Positions 17,159-25,526 of a stretch of DNA of 64,000 nt are shown piece by piece. This stretch comes from Hoeflea_A sp965204935 (GTDB taxonomy: Bacteria > Pseudomonadota > Alphaproteobacteria > Rhizobiales > Rhizobiaceae). Below the pieces are notes generated by a model. The model was not told the origin of the DNA and did no database searches. It saw only the letters and a list, made by a program, of their open reading frames with translations. Every line of letters starts with the position of its first letter. Positions within the stretch are counted from its first letter, which is position 1. Both the position numbers and the translations under genes were made by a program. Location: assembly GCF_965204935.1 (NCBI RefSeq), contig NZ_CBDBFO010000002.1; one strand, given 5' to 3'.

Positions 17159-18090
17159 GAGCCGGATTTAAAAGTAGTTGAGCGATATCAATGGTTTGTG
17201 ATTCAACAGTCTTTTCAAAGAAGATGGAGAATCACGATGCCATGGAATGATATCGCCCGCGCCGAACATAACAGAGACCATTTGAGATTTCCAAGCGATT
17301 TGACCGATGAGGAATGGACGATACTTGCCCCGTTCATTCCGCCGGCAAAACGGGGTGGACGACCGCGTACGACCGATATGCGCGAGGTGATGAACGCGAT
17401 CCTTTATATCGCAACCAGCGGCTGCCAGTGGCGCATGCTGCCGAAGCAGTTCCCACCGGTATCGACGGTACGTGGCTATTTCTACACCTGGAGCCGCATG
17501 GGTCTTTTTGCAGCCATCAATCACCTCCTGGTCCTCAATACCCGCGAACTGGAAGGCCGCGCGGCTTCACCGACGGCCGGCGTGATCGACAGCCAGAGCG
17601 TGAAAACCACCGAAAGCGGGGGCGTTCGCGGCTATGACGCCGGCAAGAAGGTCAAGGGCCGCAAGCGACACATCGTCACCGATACGATCGGCCTGATGCT
17701 GTTCATCATCGTTCACGCCGCCAACATTCAGGACAGGGACGGGGCCTGCGACCTGATCAGGGCTGTCGGCGACCGCTTCCCCTGGCTGCGCCACATCTTC
17801 GCCGATGGCGCCTATGCGGGACCGAAGTTGCGAGCAGCGCTCGCGGGGCATGGCGACTGGACGGTCGAGACCGTCAAGCGCTGCGACAGCGCAGTCGGTT
17901 TCAAGGTTCTGCCGCGTCGATGGGTGGTGGAACGAACTTTCGCCTGGCTCGGGCGCTGCCGCAGACTGGCCCGGGACTGGGAGAGGACCATCCAGAACTC
18001 AACCGCGTGGGCGTTCATAGCAAGCATCCGGTTCATGACGCGGCGTCTCGCAAGGTATTGTTACGTTTGAATAACTTTTGAATCCGGCTC
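17159..18090 (+). mobile_element. IS5-family element, copy 1
   Basis: 932 bp. Terminal inverted repeats begin GAGCCGGATT at both ends (one mismatch in the first 17 bases). It is flanked by TTA at 17156-17158 and 18091-18093, a 3-bp TNA target duplication of the IS1031-group kind. It interrupts the TPR gene. Copies 2 and 3 have the same length. Confidence 0.93.
17237..18070 (+). CDS. IS5-family transposase, copy 1
   Basis: A 277-residue DDE transposase in a single frame. Residues about 25-100 form the DUF4096-like N-terminal part (LTDEEWTILAPFIPP...RPRTTDMREVMNAILYI..GCQWRMLP). The catalytic domain has Asp in GVIDSQSVK, Asp in FADGAYAGPKL and Glu in VVERTFAWL with the Y/R...K-like continuation GRCRRLARD. 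GGAG precedes the ATG inside the left end. It needs no frameshift, unlike IS427-group elements, and looks fully functional. Confidence 0.92.
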   Translation: MPWNDIARAEHNRDHLRFPSDLTDEEWTILAPFIPPAKRGGRPRTTDMREVMNAILYIATSGCQWRMLPKQFPPVSTVRGYFYTWSRMGLFAAINHLLVLNTRELEGRAASPTAGVIDSQSVKTTESGGVRGYDAGKKVKGRKRHIVTDTIGLMLFIIVHAANIQDRDGACDLIRAVGDRFPWLRHIFADGAYAGPKLRAALAGHGDWTVETVKRCDSAVGFKVLPRRWVVERTFAWLGRCRRLARDWERTIQNSTAWAFIASIRFMTRRLARYCYV

Positions 18091-18120
18091 TTAGAACGGT
18101 ACTTACGGTTCGGCCGAGAA

Positions 18121-18950
18121 AAAACGCACCGCTGGACTGGGCGACGACGCAGAACAATCTTGGCGTTGTGTTAACGACCCTTGGAGCCCGCGAGAGCAGC
18201 ACGGCGCGATTAAAGGCGGCCGTGCAGGCCTATGAGGTGGCGCTTGAGGAACGGAAGCGCGAGCGGGTGCCGCTTGACTGGGCCCAGACGCAGAACAATC
18301 TGGGTGCTGTGCTAACGACCCTTGGAGACCGCGAGAGCAGCACGGCGCGGCTTGAGGCGGCCGTGCAGGCCAATGAGGCGGCGCTTGAGGAACGGAAGCG
18401 CGAGCGGGTGCCGCTGTTTTGGGCCCAGACGCAGAACAATCTGGGCAATGCGCTTGCGGCCCTAGGCGAACGCGAGAGCAGCACGGTGCGGCTGGAGGCG
18501 GCGTTGCGGGCCTATGAGGCGGCGCTGGAGGAGCAGACCCGCGAGCGGGTGCCATTTGAATGGGCTCAGACGCAGAACAATCTGGGCAATGTGCTTGCGG
18601 CCCTTGGCGAACGCGAGAGCGGCACGGCGCGGCTGGTGGCAGCAGTGCGGGCCTATGAGGCGGCGATTGAGGAGTGGACGCGCGAGCGGTTGCCGCTGGA
18701 GTGGGCGACGGCACAGAACAATATGGGCAGTGTGCTGCGAATCCTCGGCGAGAGAGAGAGCGACTCGGCGCGGCTGGAGGCGGCCGTGCAGGCGTTTGAA
18801 GTCGCGCTTGAGGAACGGACGCGCGCGCGGGTACCACTGGAGTGGGCCCAGACTCAGAACAATCTGGGCATTGCACTCCAAACCCTCGGTGAACGCGGGA
18901 ACGGCACGGCGCGTCTGGAGGCGGCTGCACAAGCATTTCATTTGGGCTGG
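18121..18950 (+). repeat. Six tandem 138-bp TPR-encoding repeats
   Basis: Period 138 bases (46 codons), each unit containing CAGAACAATCTGGG (TQNNLG) and a GAACGCGAGAGC-like stretch (ERES). Divergence between units is moderate, so the array is old enough to have drifted but still allows recombination between units. Confidence 0.8.
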
Positions 18951-19133
18951 CAGGTCTTCAACAGCGCCGGACAGACACAGTACGATGCATATTTCTCGTC
19001 CCGCATTCAACAGATCGAGACGCTAATCGAAGAGCGGCAAGAGAATTGAGCTGGACCGGTGACCTACAGGGGGAAAATCGGGGGAATCGGGACGTCGACA
19101 AATCAAAAACAACGGTTTAGGCGCTAGAGCCAA

Positions 19134-19177
19134 CCCTTAGCAGGGGAGCGCCTTCGACCACTCGGCCACCTCTCCGG
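19134..19177. repeat. Attachment site repeat, leftover tRNA-Ser 5' half
   Basis: 44 bases identical to 14167-14210. It is not a tRNA gene: the 3' half is missing and the sequence upstream differs. It marks the right end of the 5-kb element. Confidence 0.85.
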
Positions 19178-19188
19178 CAACGTCCGAA

Positions 19189-20994
19189 TTAGCGATAGTT
19201 CCTTTGCTGTGCAAGGGAATTTCGGGTGTCGCCGAGTTTTTTTGGCGCCTGCACCGTGACACCGGCGCCCGGCGGGCCGACGGGATCATGGGCCAGTGCC
19301 TGCATCGCCTGATGTTGGCTGAGGAAGACCCGTCCGGTCAGTTGATCAAGGAAGTGTGAGCGCTGCAGCCTGTCGAGGACCGGGCCCTTGATCTCGCTCA
19401 GGTGAAAGATCACGTCGAGGTCGCCAAGCCGTTCATTGATTGCCTCGAGCGATTCGAGTGCGCTCATATCGATCGCGTTGACGGCCGGACACATCAGCAC
19501 GACATGCTGCAGATCCGGCCGCTGCGCCACCAGATCGTAGATCCGGTCCTCCAGATACCGCGCATTTGCAAAATAGAGGCTTTCATCGACCCGCAATGTC
19601 AGAACGCGCTGGTCGGTGATGACATGATGGCGCAACACATTGCGGTAATGTTCGGTACCCGGCACGCGGCCGACAACCGCCGTATGCGGTTTCGATGTGC
19701 GGTAAAGATAAACCAGGATCGAGATGATCACTCCGGCTGTCACACCAAGCTCGACACCGAAGCCGAGTGTGGTCACGATTGTCGTTGCCACCGCGGCAAA
19801 ATCCGCCTTCGAGTAACGCCACGCCTTCGCAAGGATCGAGAAGTCGACGAGCGACAGAACAGCAACGATAATCGTTGCTCCAAGCACGGCCTTGGGCAGG
19901 AAATGGATCAGGGGTGTCAGGAACAGGGCAGCGATGGCCAGTCCAACCGCCGTGTAAGCCCCGGCGGCCGGTGTCCTGGCGCCGGCATCGAAATTGACCA
20001 CCGAACGGGCAAACCCTCCGGTTACCGGATAACCGCCAGTGAACGCGGCGCCGATATTGGCGGCACCGAGCCCGATCAGTTCCTGGTCCGGATCGATGCG
20101 CTGACGGCGCTTGGCGGCGAGTGTCTGTGCCACCGATACCGATTCCACAAATCCGACGACCGAGATCAAAAACGCGGCGGCGGCAAGTTCCGCCCAGAGC
20201 GCCGGCGAAAAAGAGGGCAGTGTCAGCGGCGGCAGACTTTGAGGCACCGGTCCGACAGTGGCAACGCCGCGGTCGGCAAGCCCGAACATCCATACGACGA
20301 GAGTTGAGGTGCCAACCGCAGCCACAGGACCGGCCTTGGCGGCGAAATCGGCGATTCGCGGTGCGAGCCCAATGCGCACGAGCAAAAATTTAAGTCCCTT
20401 GCGGACCCAGAACAAAAACGCCGTGGCGGTGACGCCGATCACCAGGGTGACGGCATTCGTCTCGCCAATATGAGCGACAATCGAAGCACCGGTTTCCAGT
20501 AGATTGTGCCCCGTCGCCTCGATACCCAGTATGTGTTTCAGCTGGCTCGCCGCAATCAGGATGCCGGACGCCGAGATGAAGCCGGCAATCACCGGATGCG
20601 AAAGGAAATTCGCCAGAAATCCCAGCCGGAACAGGCCAAGAAGCAGAAGGAACCCGCCGGACAGGAAGGCAAGCGTGAGGGCAGCGGTTATGAATTGGTC
20701 TGATCCAGGTTCCGCAATCTTGCCGATGGCTGCCGCGGTCAACAGCGAGACCACCGCAACCGGTCCCACCGCCAGTACCCGGCTGGTGCCGAAAACCGCA
20801 TAGAGGATTATCGGCACGATCGAGGCATAAATACCCATCTGCGGCGGAAGGCCCGCTAGCAACGCATAGGCCAGCGACTGCGGGATGAGCATGATGGTAA
20901 CGACAATCGCGGCGACCAGATCGTCCGCCAGCACGTCGCGGCTGTAGCTGCGCCCCCAGTCGAGAAGCGGAACATATTTCCGGAAGCGGGTCAT
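19189..20994 (-). CDS. SulP-family anion transporter with STAS domain
   Basis: A 601-residue inner-membrane carrier, probably for sulfate or another sulfur oxyanion. It opens with the SulP signature region (LLDWGRSYSRDVLADDLVAAIVVTIMLIPQSLAYA..AGLPPQMG), has 10-12 membrane segments to about residue 410, then a cytoplasmic STAS domain (about 440-550) with AIDMSALESLEAI. It is the last gene of the bigR-type operon, 94 bases after the SQR gene, so it may export sulfite or sulfate made when persulfide is oxidised. That link is from context; substrate not shown by sequence. Confidence 0.9.
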   Translation of the reverse strand: MTRFRKYVPLLDWGRSYSRDVLADDLVAAIVVTIMLIPQSLAYALLAGLPPQMGIYASIVPIILYAVFGTSRVLAVGPVAVVSLLTAAAIGKIAEPGSDQFITAALTLAFLSGGFLLLLGLFRLGFLANFLSHPVIAGFISASGILIAASQLKHILGIEATGHNLLETGASIVAHIGETNAVTLVIGVTATAFLFWVRKGLKFLLVRIGLAPRIADFAAKAGPVAAVGTSTLVVWMFGLADRGVATVGPVPQSLPPLTLPSFSPALWAELAAAAFLISVVGFVESVSVAQTLAAKRRQRIDPDQELIGLGAANIGAAFTGGYPVTGGFARSVVNFDAGARTPAAGAYTAVGLAIAALFLTPLIHFLPKAVLGATIIVAVLSLVDFSILAKAWRYSKADFAAVATTIVTTLGFGVELGVTAGVIISILVYLYRTSKPHTAVVGRVPGTEHYRNVLRHHVITDQRVLTLRVDESLYFANARYLEDRIYDLVAQRPDLQHVVLMCPAVNAIDMSALESLEAINERLGDLDVIFHLSEIKGPVLDRLQRSHFLDQLTGRVFLSQHQAMQALAHDPVGPPGAGVTVQAPKKLGDTRNSLAQQRNYR

Positions 20995-21088
20995 GTTTGG
21001 TCTTGCCCTTCATTATGCCACGGTCGCACGAACGCTCCGCCGGGTATTGCTGCACCGTCGGCGATCCTGCATTGACCTGTAGGATTGC

Positions 21089-22759
21089 TCAGCCGATCAA
21101 TTCAGGTTTGGCCAGCCATTCCTTTCCACGCAGCATGGCGCGCCAATACATGGGCGGCAGGATTTTTTCCTTAAGGAACCAGGCGGCGCGGGTCGGCTTT
21201 CGACCATTGACAAGCCAGGTCGGCATGCTCGGCAGCAGCTTGCCGCCATAGCCGAACTCGGCGAGAACGATCTTGCCGCGTTCGACCGTCAGCGGACATG
21301 AACCATAGCCGTCATAATGGGCGATTGAGCGGGCGCGCCCCATGTCCTGAAGCACGTTGTTGGCGACGGTTGGCGCTTGCTTGCGCGCGGCAGCGGCGGT
21401 CTTGGCGTTAGGCGCATTCATCACATCGCCGAGCGACCAGATATTGTCGAAGCCCTTGTGTCGCAAGGTGTTCTGATCGACATCGACCCATCCGGCCGCT
21501 TCTGCTAGCGGGCTCACGCGAATGAAATCAGGCGCAGTCTGCGGCGGCACCACATGGAGCATGTCGTAATCGATTTCCACCTGGCGGTCTGCGCCATCGT
21601 CGTCGGTGATGGCGAACCATGCTTTGCGGGCTGCTCCGTCAACGCGGACCAGCTGGTGCCCGAACATCAGATTGGCATTGTAGCGCTCAATATACTCCAT
21701 CAGCGCCGGAACATACGCCTTGACGCCAAACAGCACTTTGCCGGCATTGCAGAAGCTGATGTCGATGTTTTCAAGGACACCGTTGCGCCTCCAGTGATCT
21801 GCCGACAGGTACAGTGCCTTCTGCGGAGCGCCGGCGCACTTGATCGGCATCGGCGGCTGGGTGAATACGGCGCGCCCCGATTTCATTGCGCTGACCAGCT
21901 TCCAGGTGTAGGGCGCCAGATCATAGCGATAGTTTGACGTCACACCGTTCTTGCCAAGCGTCTCGACAAGGCCTTCGACGCTGTTCCAGTCGAGCTTCAG
22001 GCCTGGTGCGACGATCAGCCGGGCGTATTTGACGACCCGGCAGCCATCGAGAATGACAGCATTGTTTTGCGGTTCGAAAGCCGAAACGGCGGCCTTGATC
22101 CAATGCACGCCGTGCGGAATGAGAGAGGCCATTGTCTTGGCGGTGGTCGACGCGTCGAAGATGCCGCCACCCACCATGGTCCAGCCTGGCTGGTAGTAGT
22201 GTACATCTGCCGGATCGATAATCGCGATGTCGAGATTTTTGTCGCGGGCCCGCAGACTTGAAGCGACGGCTATTCCCGCGGCGCCGCCACCCACAATGAC
22301 AATGTCATGTGTGGCATCGGCGGTGTCCGTCGGTGTCTTTCCACCATTGGCGATGCGTCGCGCGACACCGGACATGTCATAGCCGGCCTTTCGCGCAGTT
22401 TCGAGAATTGAGGGCAGGGGGGTCCCGCGCGCGCCCTGGTCCAGCGACCAAAGCGTGACGGAGCGTGTACCCGTGCGGCAAAAAGCCAGCGCCGGCTTGG
22501 GCAGGGACTGCATCGCCGTGCCGAATGCCTCTGCGTCACTGTCCATGACCCGACCGGAAGTTACCGGAATATACCGATATTCCAGCCCGGCCTTTCGTGC
22601 GGTGTCGCTGATTTCCTTGAAAGCCGGTTGATCGGCCCCTTCGCCATCCGGCCGGTTGCAGATGATGGAGCGGAAGCCCTGATCCGCAATTGCAGCGATG
22701 TCGGTCGCGAGGATTTGCGGGCTGACCGCCAGCGTGTCGTTAATGTGCTTGATGTCCAT
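21089..22759 (-). CDS. DUF442 phosphatase-like domain fused to sulfide:quinone oxidoreductase
   Basis: 556 residues. Residues 1-115 are a DUF442 (Blh-type) domain with the CX5R motif CRTGTRS at Cys94. From residue 150 it is a FAD enzyme: VIVGGGAAGIAVASSL, then Cys308 in IKCAGAPQKALYLS and Cys488 in GYGSCPL, matching the two catalytic cysteines of the mitochondrial-type SQR (SQOR), with SLGDVMNAPNAKTAAA for FAD binding. It oxidises sulfide to a persulfide and passes electrons to quinone. The hydrophobic C-terminal helices fit a membrane-bound enzyme. It follows the persulfide dioxygenase gene in the operon, the next step of the route. Confidence 0.92.
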   Translation of the reverse strand: MDIKHINDTLAVSPQILATDIAAIADQGFRSIICNRPDGEGADQPAFKEISDTARKAGLEYRYIPVTSGRVMDSDAEAFGTAMQSLPKPALAFCRTGTRSVTLWSLDQGARGTPLPSILETARKAGYDMSGVARRIANGGKTPTDTADATHDIVIVGGGAAGIAVASSLRARDKNLDIAIIDPADVHYYQPGWTMVGGGIFDASTTAKTMASLIPHGVHWIKAAVSAFEPQNNAVILDGCRVVKYARLIVAPGLKLDWNSVEGLVETLGKNGVTSNYRYDLAPYTWKLVSAMKSGRAVFTQPPMPIKCAGAPQKALYLSADHWRRNGVLENIDISFCNAGKVLFGVKAYVPALMEYIERYNANLMFGHQLVRVDGAARKAWFAITDDDGADRQVEIDYDMLHVVPPQTAPDFIRVSPLAEAAGWVDVDQNTLRHKGFDNIWSLGDVMNAPNAKTAAAARKQAPTVANNVLQDMGRARSIAHYDGYGSCPLTVERGKIVLAEFGYGGKLLPSMPTWLVNGRKPTRAAWFLKEKILPPMYWRAMLRGKEWLAKPELIG

Positions 22760-22833
22760 TGGGTCGTCTCCTGGGCGGTCTGCGTCGGGTATTCGAGCCG
22801 CCCGATGCGACGGCTCGATCGTTCTGTGGAAAC

Positions 22834-23715
22834 TCAGAGTGCGTTGACGGGCACCTTCAGCATCGGCCGGCCGTCCTTGTCCTGCGGCACCTCACCGGCC
22901 CGCATGTTGACCTGCAGGGACGGGATAATGAGTTTCGGCATGTCGAGCGTGGCATCGCGTTCGGTGCGGAACTTGACGAATTCGTCGCGGGTTTTGCCGC
23001 CGCCGACATGGATATTGTGCGCCTTCTCTTCGCCGACGGTTGTCTCCCACTGGATTTCCCGGCCGTTGGGACCGTAATCGTGGCACATGAAAAGGCGCAT
23101 ATCGTCAGGCAGTGCGAGGATCTTCTGAATGGACTCGTAGAGCGTCGCCGCATCGCCGCCGGGAAAATCGGCCCGCGCCGAGCCGCCATCCGGCATAAAC
23201 AGCGTGTCGCCGACAAACGCGGCGTCACCGATCACATGGGTCATGCATGCCGGCGTATGGCCGGGTGTGTAGATCGCAAATGCGCGCATCGAGCCGATGT
23301 CGTAGGAATCCCCATCCTTTAACAAAGCATCGAACTGCGAGCCGTCGCGCTGGAATTCAGTCCCCTCGTTGAAGACCTTGCCGAAGGTGTTCTGGACCAC
23401 CAAAATCTGGTCGCCGATGCCGATCTTGCCACCGAGTTTCTGTTGAATGTAAGGCGCTGCAGAAAGGTGATCGGCATGAACATGGGTTTCGATGATCCAC
23501 TCCAGATCCAGCCCGTTCTGCCGGATGAAGTCGATGATTTCGTCCGCATGCTCATAGGTGATGCGGCCGGCCGCATAATCGATATCCATCACCGAATCGA
23601 CAACCGCGCAAGACTTGCTTGCAGGATCCTTGACGACATAGCTGATCGTGTTGGTGGCCGGATCAAAGAACGCCTTGACCACAGGCTTGACGGACATGTT
23701 GACTTGATAGGACAT
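22834..23715 (-). CDS. blh: Persulfide dioxygenase / Blh-type MBL-fold hydrolase
   Basis: 293 residues, an ETHE1-like metallo-beta-lactamase fold that oxidises glutathione persulfide to sulfite. Metal ligands: THVHADH at 77-83, His in TPGHTPACM, Asp in FVGDTLFMPDGG and a late His in MCHDYGP. Only one metal is expected, as in ETHE1. The family long known as Blh in the bigR operons of Agrobacterium and Xylella is the same. ATG at 23715 follows AAGAGGAAG; an upstream in-frame ATG at 23784 would run into the neighbouring gene. It lies between the YeeE/YedE pair and SQR. Confidence 0.92.
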   Translation of the reverse strand: MSYQVNMSVKPVVKAFFDPATNTISYVVKDPASKSCAVVDSVMDIDYAAGRITYEHADEIIDFIRQNGLDLEWIIETHVHADHLSAAPYIQQKLGGKIGIGDQILVVQNTFGKVFNEGTEFQRDGSQFDALLKDGDSYDIGSMRAFAIYTPGHTPACMTHVIGDAAFVGDTLFMPDGGSARADFPGGDAATLYESIQKILALPDDMRLFMCHDYGPNGREIQWETTVGEEKAHNIHVGGGKTRDEFVKFRTERDATLDMPKLIIPSLQVNMRAGEVPQDKDGRPMLKVPVNAL

Positions 23716-23755
23716 GGTCTTCTTCCTCTTGCTGGTGGACAGTTGCACCGATGGA

Positions 23756-24190
23756 TCAGGCATGGGCCGTGCGTGCCATCGCATTCAACGCGAAACGGGT
23801 TACGGCGATCCCGGCGATCATCGCGCCGACAAACAGGATGGGGCTGCCGTAACCCAGTCCGAGCGCCGGGATGGCGCCGCCGGGGCAAAATCCGGAAATG
23901 CCCCAGCCGATGCCGAAGATCGCCGACCCGGCGACAAGCCGAAGGTCAACCCGCCTGTTGGCGGGCAGGTAAAAGGCCGCATCGAAAAGCGGCTCTGCCC
24001 GGACGCCGAACACCAGACGGTAGCCAATGGCCGTCGTGACAAGCGCAGCGCCCATCACGAAGAGCAGGCTGGGATCCCAGTGCCCGGCAAAATCGAAGAA
24101 GTTGAGAACCTTGGCCGGATTGGCCATTCCGGAAAATGCGATTCCAAGGCCGAATATCATGCCGATCAACAGTGCCGTTGCGATACGCAT
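23756..24190 (-). CDS. YeeE/YedE-type (PmpB-like) membrane protein
   Basis: 144 residues, four membrane segments, with the conserved GMANPAKVLNFFDFAG near the start and GWGISGFCPGGAIPALG with its single Cys in the middle. Family members transport thiosulfate or related sulfur species (TsuA/YeeE). It starts three bases after the stop of its partner gene, so they are translated together and probably form one transporter. Fits the sulfide-detoxifying operon. Confidence 0.9.
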   Translation of the reverse strand: MRIATALLIGMIFGLGIAFSGMANPAKVLNFFDFAGHWDPSLLFVMGAALVTTAIGYRLVFGVRAEPLFDAAFYLPANRRVDLRLVAGSAIFGIGWGISGFCPGGAIPALGLGYGSPILFVGAMIAGIAVTRFALNAMARTAHA

Positions 24191-24193
24191 GGT

Positions 24194-24622
24194 CTACAAA
24201 CCTCCCAGAAGGTGCCGGACGACAAACACCGTCGCCGCCGTGGTCGTCATGAAAACGAGCGTCGCGACAATCGAACGCATCGACAGGCGGGCTATTCCGC
24301 ACACGCCATGTCCACTGGTGCAGCCCGAGCCGATGGTGACGCCGATTCCGACGATCAAACCGCCCACCATCAGCGCCGGTGTCGATATGGGCACGTTGAA
24401 AGCGATCTGGCCGCCGACCGATGTGAAGATGGCAGGTGCTGCAATCGCTCCGGCAAGGAATGCAAGGCGCCATCCCCAGTCGTTCGAGACTGGCGGAATG
24501 ATGCCCGCGACGATGCCGGTCATGCCGGCGATGCGGCCGAAAAACACCATCAGCAGGATAGCCGCAATACCGATGAGGAAGCCGCCGGTGAGCGAAAGGG
24601 TCGGTGTGAATTCAGTCACCAT
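24194..24622 (-). CDS. YeeE/YedE-type (PmpA-like) membrane protein
   Basis: 142 residues, four membrane segments, with the family motif GSGCTSGHGVCG, two Cys that in YeeE relatives line the sulfur path. First structural gene of the operon after bigR. An ATG 18 codons upstream exists, but 24622 keeps the normal N-terminus FTPTLSLTGGFLIG. Together with the next gene it makes a split version of the longer YeeE. Confidence 0.9.
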   Translation of the reverse strand: MVTEFTPTLSLTGGFLIGIAAILLMVFFGRIAGMTGIVAGIIPPVSNDWGWRLAFLAGAIAAPAIFTSVGGQIAFNVPISTPALMVGGLIVGIGVTIGSGCTSGHGVCGIARLSMRSIVATLVFMTTTAATVFVVRHLLGGL

Positions 24623-24761
24623 GCAATTGCACCTCGCACGGGAAATGTGTTCGCGGCGGTCGAATGGTCCGGTCAACGCCGATCGCGTTGGAGGTGTTGC
24701 ACATCGGTCTATCTCCAGAGTGCCGGAAGGCTTTGGTTCTGGAGTTCATATATATGAGAAG

Positions 24762-24800
24762 TTTATAATATACAATAATTAGAATATAAAATATTATGAA
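24762..24800 (-). promoter_or_regulatory. AT-rich candidate BigR operator
   Basis: The 304-base stretch between pmpA-like and bigR genes holds a very AT-rich patch. It includes ATAC-N8-GAAT at 24770-24785, close to the ATTC-N8-GAAT type of site bound by SqrR/BigR proteins, with further ATATA half-sites around it. The sequence suits a -10 region on the - strand. I see no gene here. Confidence 0.5.
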
Positions 24801-24926
24801 CTTTGGGATAATACGACATTCAGGGTGCTGCTGCGGGCGAGGCGGCGGCGATCCTCCGCCCACCGGCAAGATCAACGGTTAAAACAACTGGAAAGGGATG
24901 CGAGCACGGCGGCACTTGGCCAGTGT

Positions 24927-25289
24927 TCAAGAACGCTCGGCGATAATCTTTCTGTGCTCAGGCTTGCAGAACAGTTCATAGAGCGTGTCGATCAACACGG
25001 AAACCTGTTCGTCTGCGATGCTGTAATAGATCATTCGTCCTTCACGCCGCGCGCTAACCAGCCGATCGAAGCGCAGGCGCGCAAGTTGCTGTGATACGGT
25101 TGCCTGGGGCATGGACAAGATGTTTTCCAGGTCAGAAACGGACTTTTCACCTTCCGACAGGATGCAGACGATCAGCAGGCGCGTTTCGTGTGAAAGCGCC
25201 TTCAATAGCTCGCTGGCCTTGCGTGCCTGCTGGAGCAGCACTTTCAGGTCGTCGGAGCTTACGTCCTGGCTTGGTTTCGGAAGTGACAT
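24927..25289 (-). CDS. bigR: BigR/SqrR-type ArsR-family persulfide sensor
   Basis: 120 residues, a winged helix of the ArsR family (ALSHETRLLIVCILSEGEKSVSDLENILSMPQATVSQQLARLR). It has exactly two cysteines, Cys42 and Cys108, at the places used by BigR and SqrR to form a sulfur bridge when persulfides appear, which releases DNA. No metal-site ligands of the ArsR or SmtB type are seen. It lies upstream of the sulfide operon on the same strand with its own gap, and is its likely repressor. Confidence 0.92.
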   Translation of the reverse strand: MSLPKPSQDVSSDDLKVLLQQARKASELLKALSHETRLLIVCILSEGEKSVSDLENILSMPQATVSQQLARLRFDRLVSARREGRMIYYSIADEQVSVLIDTLYELFCKPEHRKIIAERS

Positions 25290-25526
25290 ATTGTTGTCCA
25301 GTCCACGGCAGAGTCGCTTTGGAAATTACATATAACATCGGATCTGCAAAATACAGCGGGCGTGCGGCCCGGGACTGGCTATCAACAGCTCTACAGGCGC
25401 AGCAAGATCGCGTTCCTTTCGATCTGTGCTGCGTTGACCCGCGGCGCGATCATCGTGCAAGGAAAGACAGCAATTGTTGATCGGTCGCATGAGTGCGCCA
25501 TTTACTGCGCAAACCGGAGGAACAAT

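Larger units (their letters stand above)
16396..19049 (+). pseudogene. Secreted TPR-repeat protein split by an IS5-family insertion
   Basis: A 572-residue gene cut by the 932-bp IS at 17159-18090. Joining 16396-17158 to 18094-19049 (dropping the IS and one TTA copy) gives 1719 bases in frame, restoring ...VESIRVL-RTVLTVRPR.... It starts with a signal peptide (MRLIAVVTLTLTLVVPVPAQA), then a charged helical region (residues about 45-230), then six TPR-like units of 46 residues of the form PL.WA.TQNNLG..L..LG.RES.T.RL.AAV.A. Such repeats bind proteins. Overlap with the membrane protein upstream suggests an envelope partner. The remaining 5' fragment would make a product of about 260 residues ending in IS-encoded amino acids. 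Confidence 0.8.
14167..19177. mobile_element. 5-kb integrated element at tRNA-Ser
   Basis: Bounded by 44-bp direct repeats of the tRNA-Ser 5' half. It holds a small secreted protein, a truncated tyrosine recombinase, a 69-residue protein, a membrane protein and the IS-interrupted TPR gene. Because the intact tRNA is on the left and the leftover 5' half on the right, the crossover was probably in the anticodon region, and the element brought in a new 5' half. With the truncated integrase it is probably immobile now. No transfer genes are inside. Confidence 0.7.

Noticed and set aside
18121..18950. Regular 138-bp repeats that might be taken for a CRISPR or satellite
   Set aside because: They keep one reading frame, code TPR-like units and have no spacer pattern.
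19134..19177. Second tRNA-Ser
   Set aside because: Only the 5' half is present; there is no variable arm, T-arm or acceptor 3' strand.
22834..23715. Metallo-beta-lactamase resistance gene
   Set aside because: The metal-site pattern, length and SQR/BigR neighbours fit persulfide dioxygenase (ETHE1/Blh), not a lactamase.
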